Shown here in pieces: positions 1-6,330 of a DNA stretch of 6,670 nucleotides. Where the stretch lies: contig CAJYKY010000058.1 of the NCBI GenBank assembly GCA_913775005.1, positions 1-6,670 on the forward strand, written 5' to 3'. The DNA is from an uncultured Achromobacter sp. Lineage in GTDB: Bacteria > Pseudomonadota > Gammaproteobacteria > Burkholderiales > Burkholderiaceae_B. Below the pieces are notes generated by a model, which saw only the letters and a list, made by a program, of their open reading frames with translations, was not told where the DNA came from and ran no database searches. Both the position numbers and the translations under genes were made by a program. Each line of letters opens with the position of its first letter. Position 1 is the first letter of the stretch.

Positions 1-765
1 GAAGGCGCGACGGGCGGACTGCTGGACACGGAGCCGGCCATCCAGCAGATGGAAAAGGCCATCGAGCAGGCCAATGAGCTATCCGCCACGGCGGCGCGTC
101 AGGAAGCAAAGTTGTCTGGCGATGGCGACAAGACGCGCCCGCTGGATGAACTGGAAGCGGTGCGCAAGATTATTGAAGGCACCCGCGCCGAGGATGGCGT
201 GGATGTGCCGGCCTACACGCTGCCGCACATCCAGGTCAGCGCGCCCAAGGGCATCGGCCAGTACACGCCGAAGAATGCGTTCGCCGTGGCGGGCGCGACG
301 TTGTGCCAGGTGGCGCCTGATGTGAACTGGGCTGCGGGCGCGCACCTGTCGGTGTGCGTGGCGCAGGGCGTGGTGTTGTTCACCAAAGGCCTGGGCGGCA
401 ATGGCCGGGCCGTGGCAGAGCAGGGCATCCGCTTGCACGCGGCAGGCGGCCAGCTGCGGCTGCAAAGCCAGAAGGCGCGCATGCGCCTGGCTGCCGAGAA
501 GGCGGTGACGCTGGCCTCGGCGCAGGGCGCCGTGGATGTGAACGCATCAAAAAAGGTGCTGGCCACGGCGGCGGGCGCTTACATGCGTATTGAAGGCGGC
601 GGCATTCAGTTGCACGCGCCGGGCAAGGTGGAACTGAAGGCGGGTGTGCATAACTGGGTGGGGCCGCAAAGCGGAACCGGCCCGGCGCAGCCGCCGCAAG
701 GCGACATGGAAGGCTGCGCGGCAGCGCTTGAAGACGCGGCCGGCAGCGGCGCATTGGCGGCATGA
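1..765 (+). CDS. vgrG: T6SS spike protein VgrG, C-terminal part (DUF2345), 5' end outside window
   Basis: This is the last 254 residues of a VgrG protein, and its reading frame is open from base 1. VgrG trimers form the needle tip of the type VI secretion system and carry effectors. The fragment starts with a charged helical stretch (about residues 15-60). A DUF2345 domain follows at about residues 70-218: alternating hydrophobic/polar strands rich in Gly, Ala and Val, ending in the family-typical segment around YMRIEGGGIQLHAPGKVELK and HNWVGP (about 194-221). After it comes only a short Pro/Gln/Ala-rich tail of about 35 residues. There is no fused toxin domain, so this VgrG probably carries its effector as non-covalent cargo. 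The stop codon overlaps the start of the DUF4123 gene (ATGA). The gp27/gp5-like N-terminal part must lie upstream. The family call is firm; a DUF2345-only protein cannot be excluded without upstream sequence. Confidence 0.9.
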   Translation, partial: EGATGGLLDTEPAIQQMEKAIEQANELSATAARQEAKLSGDGDKTRPLDELEAVRKIIEGTRAEDGVDVPAYTLPHIQVSAPKGIGQYTPKNAFAVAGATLCQVAPDVNWAAGAHLSVCVAQGVVLFTKGLGGNGRAVAEQGIRLHAAGGQLRLQSQKARMRLAAEKAVTLASAQGAVDVNASKKVLATAAGAYMRIEGGGIQLHAPGKVELKAGVHNWVGPQSGTGPAQPPQGDMEGCAAALEDAAGSGALAA

Positions 766-1679
766 TGACGTCGATCATGCCTGGCGACCCCGTCGAACAC
801 GCCATCGCGGGCTTGCGCGCGGTGCTGGATGGCCGTGCCAACCGGCGCGTGCTGCTGCTGTGCGATTCCACGCTGGCCGATCCCTTGGGCGTTCACATCG
901 CCCAGGCGGGCTTGGCGCGGCGGGACGTCGATCTGATTTCACAGGGCGCCACCGCACCGCCCTTGTACTTGGCCGAGGTGCCCGATGAAATCCGGCATGA
1001 ACGCCTGATCAACGCCAGTATCCGCGTGGCCGTCGATGAAGCGGTGCGCCCCGCGCCTGCCGCCAAGCGCGCGCGCTCGATGGCCGCATGGCTGGCTACC
1101 GATCTGCCGCTGGCGGAAGTGGCGCAGCGCTTGGTTCTTCGCGCGCGCTTGCGCGATGCGCAGGGCCGTGTGCGCATCCTGCGGTTCTGGGACCCGCGCA
1201 CGACGCAGTACCAGAGCGAGCTATACGCCGGCACCGTGCCCGCCTCGTGGATACCGGGTGTCACGTGGATGACGATTGACGGCTTTGCGCGCTGGCAGGT
1301 GCTGCCCGATGCGCCCGGGCCGATGCAGACGGTGACGCCAGACTGGCAGCGCCTGGCGCGCCTGGGCCGCATCAATGCCGTGTTGCAACGCTTGAATGCC
1401 GACGGTCTTTGCGTCGGCCCGTGGGTGCTGGACGCGGTGCGCCACGCGCTGGACGCCGCAGCGGCTTGCGGCATTGATGACGATGAAGACGCGGCGCTGT
1501 TCGCCGCCTGGCGCTTGCGTCTGGACGCGCCGATCGAACGCGCGCCGTCGTTTGCAGCCTTGCTGCGCGAGGTGCAAGAAGAGGGCGGCCGCCTGCGCAA
1601 CGCCGCGCAGGACATGGACGACGAGGACTGGCAGCAGTTTGCGCAAGAGGTGCAGGCGCGGGAGGATTTGAAAGCATGA
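762..1679 (+). CDS. DUF4123 T6SS effector adaptor/chaperone (Tap/Tec, VasW-like)
   Basis: This 305-residue protein resembles the DUF4123 family. These are cytoplasmic adaptors, also called Tap or Tec, that bind a particular effector and load it onto the cognate VgrG tip. The N-terminal half (about residues 12-182) has the family pattern: a hydrophobic strand with an Asp (RRVLLLCDSTLAD, 28-40), a central helical part, and the hallmark RILRFWDPR (138-146) followed by WIPGVTWMTIDG (163-174). The C-terminal part (about 195-305) is helical and acidic; in this family it is the variable, effector-recognising part (known for relatives, inferred here). The start at 762 was chosen because it gives a 4-nt ATGA overlap with vgrG. 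A second ATG follows directly at 765. No strong Shine-Dalgarno sequence is visible, which suggests coupling to vgrG translation. Its own stop overlaps the effector start in the same way. It occupies the position that vasW has beside vasX in Vibrio cholerae. Confidence 0.9.
   Translation: MMTSIMPGDPVEHAIAGLRAVLDGRANRRVLLLCDSTLADPLGVHIAQAGLARRDVDLISQGATAPPLYLAEVPDEIRHERLINASIRVAVDEAVRPAPAAKRARSMAAWLATDLPLAEVAQRLVLRARLRDAQGRVRILRFWDPRTTQYQSELYAGTVPASWIPGVTWMTIDGFARWQVLPDAPGPMQTVTPDWQRLARLGRINAVLQRLNADGLCVGPWVLDAVRHALDAAAACGIDDDEDAALFAAWRLRLDAPIERAPSFAALLREVQEEGGRLRNAAQDMDDEDWQQFAQEVQAREDLKA
1661..1665 (+). promoter_or_regulatory. Ribosome binding site of the effector gene
   Basis: GGAGG lies inside the 3' end of the DUF4123 gene, 10 nt before the ATG at 1676. 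It supports that ATG, which overlaps the adaptor stop codon as ATGA, as the effector start. Re-initiation after adaptor translation is likely, tying chaperone and cargo production together. Confidence 0.6.
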
Positions 1680-4600
1680 CGACTGACTACGACGCGTTGC
1701 CCTGCAAGGGCAAGTTCTGCGGCCGGCCGGGCTTGCCCATTCTGCCGATGCGGATTGCCTATGTGCCGGGCGGCAAGAATGATCTGCCCGACGGCGTGTA
1801 CACGGATCCCGAGCTGTATTACGAGACCATGCGCCAAGGCGCCTACATGCTGCGCGCCATCACAGCCGGCTATGTATATATCTGGGACCCGCGCCGCAGC
1901 TATGGCTGGCGCGCGTTTGCGGCCACGGCGACGGGCCAGATGAAAGAAGTGCCGGTGGATGACAACAACCGGCCAACCGAGCAACCGACCTTCACGTGCA
2001 CGCGCGAGGGCCATGGTTTGGAGTCGGCGGTCATTAACGTGGAGGCTCCGGCGAATGCGTCGCGCAACGTGTGGGTGGGCTATTCGCGCGTGTGGTGGAC
2101 GCAGGACATCCGCCGCGAGTTGTCGCGCAATGAGCGCTGGCGCAAGAAGATCATGCTGGAGGTGGACGCCAAGGCGATCTGGGCGGGCGGCTATCCCAAG
2201 CCCGAGACGGGCTATCGGGTGGCCGAAGACGGCGCCAATCTGGCCAAGCATTCCATCGAATTCCGCGATGCGCCGGGGGCGACAACCTTGTTTGCCAACA
2301 CGCTGACGCCGGCCGTGAGTGTGTTCGGCGGACAGGCCGCGGCCATGGCGGGCAAGATGCGGCAGATGACGCCCAAGGGCGGCATTGTGCTGGCGCTGCG
2401 CGACCCGGTGGGCGTGTTGGCCGACATCTCCACCTGGCGCAATAAGTGCATGGGCGAGCTGGCCGAACATCACCTGGAACCGACCCGGCTGCGCGAAGTG
2501 GCCGTGGCGCAGATCATCGATGGTCTGGAAAAACAGATGCCGCCCTCGGGCGATGAACGCAAGCGCCTGCGCGAACGCATCGATACCGGCAAGGTTGCCA
2601 AGACGCTCAGCGACAACAAGGCCGCCATTGCCCGCATGCGTGAAAAGATCGAAGGCGCGGGCAAGGATTGGGCGTGGTGGTATGCGCGCGATACGTTCTG
2701 GCTGACCTGCAAATCGTATTCGCCGGAAGACGCCGCCGCAGGCGAGCGGCTGGAAGACGATATGGCCATGTGCGTGGATGGCGCGGGCGCGGTCGAAAGC
2801 GAGCACAAGGCCATCGATGACTCGTTGAAAGACGAAGACATGCTGGAGGGCACGTACGAGGCCATCTGGCGGTCGCTGGCCGCCAACGACGGCGAATTGC
2901 TGGCCTTTCTGAACCGGGAAGGCAAAGGCAAGGTGATCTCCAAGCAGGTGTCGAACCTGCGCAAGATGGTCAAGAACTACAACGACTGGATCAAGGCGCG
3001 GGCGGCAAAGGGGAAGTTGCCGCCGATGCGGGCAGCCGGCACGGCGATTGGCCGCTACATGGCCACGCAGCTCTTGCGCCTGACCCTGTCCGGCGACCCC
3101 ATCGCCGAGCGTGTGGCGGCGCGGGTGACGTTGACGATGTCGGCGCGCATGAACATCGTGATGGCGGTGCGTCCGCACACCACGACGCTGCCCCGGATGA
3201 TCGCGGACATGCACCAGATCGTCTGGGAACCGAATCTGACGTCGGTCACCGTGGGCGGGGGCGGCGGGCTGTACGCGAACAAACATATGCAGGCAGGGTG
3301 GATCGGCACGCAGGCCGAGCGGTCCACGTCCGTCACCATCAACTACATCATTCCCGAAGAGGTCGATGCGCAGCTGAACGCGGCCGCACATGCGCCGCCC
3401 CGGCCCAGCCCATCGGCCTCACCGCAACTATCGCTGCCTGCGCCGCCCACGGTGCTGGCCTTGCCCGCGCCCACAATGTCGCCGCTGGCGGGGCTGGTCA
3501 AATGGGCCAAGTCGCGCGACGGCCAGAACGCCAGCGCCACGGGCGTGTTGACGCTGGTGGCGCTGTACGTGTCAGTGTCGGACTTGAAAAAGGCCGATGC
3601 GATCGGCGACGCCAAGGCAGCGCGCAAAGCGTGGTTCGGCATCACGTCGGGCGTGCTGGGCGTGGGCAGCGTGGCCATCGAGGCGACGGCGGGCGCGATC
3701 GGCGCGCGTGTCGGCACGAACACCGCGTACTCGATGAACTTGACGCTGAACATGCGTCTGGCTACGGTGCGCACGGCGGGCGCTGTCTTTGCCGCGGCGG
3801 CCACGTTTGTCGACGGCGCCAATAACGCGCTGAGCGCGGTCGATCAGTACGACGTGAAGAACTACGAGGCGGGCGGCGCGTATGCGACGTCGTCGATGTT
3901 CCTGCTGCTGTCGGGCTTGACGGGGGTGGCGACAGCGCTGGTCAGCCTGGGCGGCGCGTTCAGCGCGGCGGGCGTGGTGGCAGGCGCGGGCGGCTTCGGC
4001 AGCGCGATGGTGGGCCTGACCAGCGGCGGCACGGTGCTGCTGGGCATTCCCGTCTGGGGCTGGATCGTGCTGGGCCTTTGCTTGCTGGCGGCCGGCCTGT
4101 ACTTCAAGTTCTGGGGCGACAGCGCCAAGGATAGCGAGCTGGAGATCTGGTTTACCCAGTGCTGCATGCGGTCAGCGGAGTATGAAAACGTCAAGGAACG
4201 CCCGCCGTACGAAAACCGCGAGGAAGAACTGTACGCCTTCAACCGCGCCGTGTTCGGCGTGCGCGTGACGCTGGACTGGAAGGGCTTGTGGCAGGGCGAA
4301 TTGTTCGGCCGCGACCGGCTCGTGCTGGAAGTGGTGATGCCCGGCTACACCGAGCACAGCGACTACGCCTACAACCTGAAGCTGGTGGGCGAGGGCGTCA
4401 GCGCCGTGGTGTCGAGCAAGGGGTCGATACGGTCGGCAGACCCTGAGTTGCAGCCGCGCGGGCCTTCCAATGCGCAGTTGGTGCAGGGCCGGCCCAAGCC
4501 GGAAACCTGGGCCGACAGCGTGGACAAGTACGTGGACAACATGACGTCGCGCCCGGGGTGGGCCGATGCGTGGCGCTGGATCCGCAAGGACCGCAGCCAA

Positions 4601-4816
4601 TCCATCGAATTCACCAGCAAGCCTTGGGATGAGTCGGTGCAGTTTCACGTCAGCAACGGCTGCGCCGTGCTGCGCACGGAGGTGCTGGTCGATGACGATA
4701 TCTTCCAGGAAGCGATTATCAAGGTGGAATACTGGCCCGACCCGGACCGCATGCCGGACATCCGCTCACTGCCGATGGGCGGCAACGGGTCTAACCTGAT
4801 AAAAGCGAACAATTGA
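1676..4816 (+). CDS. VasX/BTH_I2691-like pore-forming T6SS effector
   Basis: This 1046-residue protein is very probably a T6SS cargo effector of the VasX type (BTH_I2691 family as I recall it), which kills by permeabilising the target inner membrane. It has no signal peptide, as expected for T6SS cargo. The N-terminal region has the VasX_N-type signature: a Cys pair (C10, C15), then RPGLPILPMRIAYVP (17-31) and GYVYIWD (65-71). Residues about 275-445 are charged and helical with coiled-coil-like stretches. A Pro/Ala/Ser-rich linker (573-602) leads to a hydrophobic, Gly/Ala-rich region at 618-811. Its likely membrane segments lie near 619-634, 653-677, 697-712, 735-770 and 785-811, the last being very hydrophobic (IVLGLCLLAAG). 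A soluble tail of about 235 residues, rich in aromatic and acidic residues, follows (812-1046). The preceding DUF4123 gene is its probable loader, and the following membrane protein its probable immunity partner. Pore formation is inferred from family and hydrophobicity; no catalytic motif was recognised. Confidence 0.9.
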   Translation: MTTDYDALPCKGKFCGRPGLPILPMRIAYVPGGKNDLPDGVYTDPELYYETMRQGAYMLRAITAGYVYIWDPRRSYGWRAFAATATGQMKEVPVDDNNRPTEQPTFTCTREGHGLESAVINVEAPANASRNVWVGYSRVWWTQDIRRELSRNERWRKKIMLEVDAKAIWAGGYPKPETGYRVAEDGANLAKHSIEFRDAPGATTLFANTLTPAVSVFGGQAAAMAGKMRQMTPKGGIVLALRDPVGVLADISTWRNKCMGELAEHHLEPTRLREVAVAQIIDGLEKQMPPSGDERKRLRERIDTGKVAKTLSDNKAAIARMREKIEGAGKDWAWWYARDTFWLTCKSYSPEDAAAGERLEDDMAMCVDGAGAVESEHKAIDDSLKDEDMLEGTYEAIWRSLAANDGELLAFLNREGKGKVISKQVSNLRKMVKNYNDWIKARAAKGKLPPMRAAGTAIGRYMATQLLRLTLSGDPIAERVAARVTLTMSARMNIVMAVRPHTTTLPRMIADMHQIVWEPNLTSVTVGGGGGLYANKHMQAGWIGTQAERSTSVTINYIIPEEVDAQLNAAAHAPPRPSPSASPQLSLPAPPTVLALPAPTMSPLAGLVKWAKSRDGQNASATGVLTLVALYVSVSDLKKADAIGDAKAARKAWFGITSGVLGVGSVAIEATAGAIGARVGTNTAYSMNLTLNMRLATVRTAGAVFAAAATFVDGANNALSAVDQYDVKNYEAGGAYATSSMFLLLSGLTGVATALVSLGGAFSAAGVVAGAGGFGSAMVGLTSGGTVLLGIPVWGWIVLGLCLLAAGLYFKFWGDSAKDSELEIWFTQCCMRSAEYENVKERPPYENREEELYAFNRAVFGVRVTLDWKGLWQGELFGRDRLVLEVVMPGYTEHSDYAYNLKLVGEGVSAVVSSKGSIRSADPELQPRGPSNAQLVQGRPKPETWADSVDKYVDNMTSRPGWADAWRWIRKDRSQSIEFTSKPWDESVQFHVSNGCAVLRTEVLVDDDIFQEAIIKVEYWPDPDRMPDIRSLPMGGNGSNLIKANN

Positions 4817-4834
4817 TCTGCAAAGGCGGCAAGC

Positions 4835-5443
4835 ATGAGTAGCAATGAAGGGATCCAGGCGTCGGTCTACACCCGCTGGCATCAGTTGGCGGTGCCGCTT
4901 GCATTCGTGCTGGCGGCCGGCAGTTTCATGCTGGTGGTGTTGAACCGGGGGCCGGTCGCGCTGGGCGCGGCGCTGGCGGTGCTGGGCCTTGTGCTGCCGC
5001 CGCTGGTGGCGTTCAAGGGGTTTCCCACGCGCAACACCGTCAAGGTGACGTCGGACGGGCTGGAGTTTTCGCGCCGCTCGCCCATTGCTTTTGCTGACCT
5101 GAGCCGTTGGGGAACGGACGACTATCTGAAGCTGACCCGCCCGGGTCTGCCGACGTTGCTTGTCAGCCCGGCGGACCTCCCCAGCCGCGAGCGGCTGCTG
5201 CGCGACTTCGAAGCGGCGCTGGCGGCTTGGCAGAAGCGTCAGCCGGCAGGCACCGCTGCCGCGCGCCGCACGCATTTCTATGGCTCGACTGGCGGCCGTC
5301 TGGTGGGGGCGGTGATCACGGCTTTGGGCGCGGGCTCGGCCGTCATGGCGCTGAACTTGCGCGAACCGTCGCTGTCGCTGGCGGTGGTCGGCGGGCTGGG
5401 CGCGTTGTTTGGTTTGGTGATGTTGTTTGGCAAGCGCGGGTGA
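4835..5443 (+). CDS. Four-helix membrane protein, putative immunity protein to the upstream effector
   Basis: I do not recognise a named family for this 202-residue protein. It has two predicted membrane helices near the N-terminus (about 17-36 and 41-61), a soluble central domain (about 64-150), and two helices at the C-terminus (about 154-173 and 180-198). Positive charges before helix 1, in the middle domain and at the C-terminus (GKRG) suggest both ends and the middle domain face the cytoplasm. The strand-rich middle part (NTVKVTSDGLEFSRRSPIAF, then TLLVSP and a final helix around 115-133) resembles a small PH-like fold, but this is a guess by eye. Immunity proteins to VasX-like toxins, such as TsiV2, are integral membrane proteins encoded directly downstream of the toxin, so the role is inferred from position and topology. 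The gene starts 18 nt after the effector stop, in the same frame; AAGGCGG at 4823-4829 is a modest ribosome binding site. Confidence 0.7.
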   Translation: MSSNEGIQASVYTRWHQLAVPLAFVLAAGSFMLVVLNRGPVALGAALAVLGLVLPPLVAFKGFPTRNTVKVTSDGLEFSRRSPIAFADLSRWGTDDYLKLTRPGLPTLLVSPADLPSRERLLRDFEAALAAWQKRQPAGTAAARRTHFYGSTGGRLVGAVITALGAGSAVMALNLREPSLSLAVVGGLGALFGLVMLFGKRG

Positions 5444-5450
5444 GGGTTCC

Positions 5451-5485
5451 GGCATTAAGCCACCGCTTAAGAATGGGTAAATGCC
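5451..5485 (+). repeat. Nested inverted repeat in the spacer after the immunity gene
   Basis: Two nested pairs are visible: TTAAGC (5455-5460) with GCTTAA (5465-5470) around a 4-nt loop CACC, and the outer GGCATT (5451-5456) with AATGCC (5480-5485). They share the two T bases at 5455-5456, so the two full pairings partly compete. No run of T follows, so a standard intrinsic terminator is not supported. It could be a weak terminator, an RNA-end stabiliser or a protein-binding site. Confidence 0.4.
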
Positions 5486-5514
5486 TGCTGAACCACAGCG
5501 GGTATATCCGTCTT

Positions 5515-5520
5515 TATAGT
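5515..5520 (+). promoter_or_regulatory. Possible -10 element of the hydrolase gene promoter
   Basis: TATAGT matches five of six positions of the sigma-70 -10 consensus. It sits in a relatively AT-rich stretch of the 105-nt spacer, 28 nt before the ATG at 5549. No good -35 hexamer was found at 16-18 nt spacing, so the call is weak. A separate promoter would fit the view that the hydrolase is not part of the secretion operon. Confidence 0.25.
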
Positions 5521-5535
5521 GGCCGCACTGCCATT

Positions 5536-5542
5536 GAAGGAG
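5536..5542 (+). promoter_or_regulatory. Ribosome binding site that sets the hydrolase start
   Basis: GAAGGAG, 6 nt before the ATG at 5549, is a strong Shine-Dalgarno sequence. It decides for this ATG over the in-frame GTG at 5519, which would add ten residues, overlap the candidate -10 element and has no comparable site upstream. Confidence 0.75.
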
Positions 5543-5548
5543 CGCCGC

Positions 5549-6205
5549 ATGACCGAGTCCCCCGTCCCGACCGCCTATCCCCGCGCGGTGCTGTTCGATC
5601 TGCTGACCGCCTTGCTGGATTCGTGGACGGTCTGGAACCGTGCGGCCGGTTCCGAGGCAGCGGGCCGAGCCTGGCGCGCCGAGTACCTGCGCCGCACTTA
5701 CGGTTGCGGCGCGTATCAGCCATATGAACAGCTGGTGCAGCAAGCGGCCGCTGCCGTTGGCCTGCCCGCAAGCGTGGCCGGCGCGCTAGCGGCGCACTGG
5801 GACGAGCTGCCGGTATGGGACGGCGCGCGCGAGCTGCTGGCCGCTCTTCGGCCGCATTGCCAACTGGGCGTGGTTACCAACTGTTCCGAAGCGCTGGGCC
5901 GCCGCGCCGCTGATCTGCTGGGAGTGGATTGGGACGTCGTCGTGACGTCGGAAGCCGCCGGCTTCTACAAGCCCGATCCGCGTCCGTACGAACTTGCGCT
6001 GTCGCGGTTGGGCGTGGCCGCCAAGGATGCGGCGTTCGTGGCGGGGTCGGGCTACGACTTGTTCGGCACCAGCAAGGTGGGGATGCAGACGTACTGGCAT
6101 AACCGCGTGGGTCTGGCCTTGCCGCAAGGGGCGCCCGAGCCTGCGATCACCTCGCCGACGCTGGACGCAGCCTTGCCGTGGCTGGCCGCCTGGCGCACAC
6201 GCTAG
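5549..6205 (+). CDS. HAD-superfamily hydrolase, L-2-haloacid dehalogenase-like
   Basis: This 218-residue cytoplasmic protein is close to the usual length (about 220-230) of the L-2-haloacid dehalogenase branch of the HAD superfamily, whose enzymes use an Asp nucleophile. Motif I is AVLFDLLTALLDS (13-25), with D17 the likely nucleophile. The +2 residue is Leu, not the second Asp of HAD phosphatases, which points to the dehalogenase branch. Motif II is VVTNCS (108-113). Motif III is FYKPDPRPYELA (139-150), with K141, and Y147 at the spacing seen in dehalogenases. Motif IV lies around GSGYDLFG (166-173) with D170, followed by QTYWHNR (180-186), similar to the CWINR segment of dehalogenases. The cap lies between motifs I and II (about 26-100). 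Several canonical positions differ: the GT after the nucleophile is TA (T20-A21), and the Ser and Asn before D170 appear as Ala and Ser. The fold call is secure; the substrate is unknown. It is unrelated to the upstream secretion genes. Confidence 0.85.
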   Translation: MTESPVPTAYPRAVLFDLLTALLDSWTVWNRAAGSEAAGRAWRAEYLRRTYGCGAYQPYEQLVQQAAAAVGLPASVAGALAAHWDELPVWDGARELLAALRPHCQLGVVTNCSEALGRRAADLLGVDWDVVVTSEAAGFYKPDPRPYELALSRLGVAAKDAAFVAGSGYDLFGTSKVGMQTYWHNRVGLALPQGAPEPAITSPTLDAALPWLAAWRTR

Positions 6206-6213
6206 AGGTGAAA

Positions 6214-6234
6214 GCGCGGGCGAAAGCCCCGTGC
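6214..6234 (+). terminator. GAAA-tetraloop hairpin after the hydrolase gene
   Basis: GGGC (6218-6221) and GCCC (6226-6229) pair around a GAAA loop, a stable GNRA tetraloop. The stem extends outward through GCGC (6214-6217) with GTGC (6231-6234), with one bulged C (6230) and one G-U pair. It begins 9 nt after the TAG stop. No U run follows, so it is either a non-canonical terminator or a structure protecting the 3' end of the mRNA. Confidence 0.4.
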
Positions 6235-6285
6235 CGGCCACACAAAATGTTGCGGGTGACGCTGCGTCCCCTTGTTAGCATGGTC

Positions 6286-6307
6286 TACGCCGGAATCTTC
6301 CGGCGTA
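6286..6307 (+). repeat. Perfect 10-bp inverted repeat upstream of the lipoprotein gene
   Basis: TACGCCGGAA (6286-6295) and TTCCGGCGTA (6298-6307) are exact reverse complements separated by TC. The repeat ends 23 nt before the lipoprotein ATG. As DNA it could be an operator for a dimeric regulator; as RNA it would form a strong hairpin in the leader. Weak promoter hexamers lie just upstream: TTGCGG at 6250-6255 with a poor -10, or TTGTTA at 6272-6277, whose -10 would fall inside the repeat. Which is used cannot be decided here. With no U tract it is a poor candidate for a terminator of the hydrolase gene. Confidence 0.6.
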
Positions 6308-6320
6308 CCGAAGGGACAGT

Positions 6321-6325
6321 GGAGG
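6321..6325 (+). promoter_or_regulatory. Ribosome binding site of the lipoprotein gene
   Basis: GGAGG stands 5 nt before the ATG at 6331 and fixes that codon as the start. The start is further supported by the signal peptide that begins directly there. Confidence 0.7.
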
Positions 6326-6330
6326 TTGCC

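Noticed and set aside
893..3391. Very long open frame of 832 codons on the minus strand, opposite the adaptor and effector genes
   Set aside because: The translation is dominated by Arg, His, Gln and Ala with no recognisable domain. It is the expected antisense shadow of high-GC codon use, and the opposite strand carries well-supported family-matching proteins.
4791..4820. AT-rich patch at the effector/immunity junction as a separate promoter for the immunity gene
   Set aside because: A GATAAA-like -10 exists at 4798-4803, but no -35 hexamer is present at a suitable distance.
5519..5548. GTG at 5519 as an alternative, ten-residue-longer start for the hydrolase
   Set aside because: It overlaps the candidate -10 element and has no good ribosome binding site, while the ATG at 5549 has GAAGGAG at ideal spacing and gives the usual family length.
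5107..5727. Plus-strand open frame of 206 codons in another frame across the immunity/hydrolase border
   Set aside because: It overlaps two better-supported genes out of frame, and its Arg/Gly-rich translation has no recognisable features.
4766..5743. Minus-strand open frame of 325 codons across the immunity gene and spacer
   Set aside because: Its composition is rich in Arg, Gln and His with no motif. It crosses the start of the hydrolase gene and is best explained as an antisense shadow.
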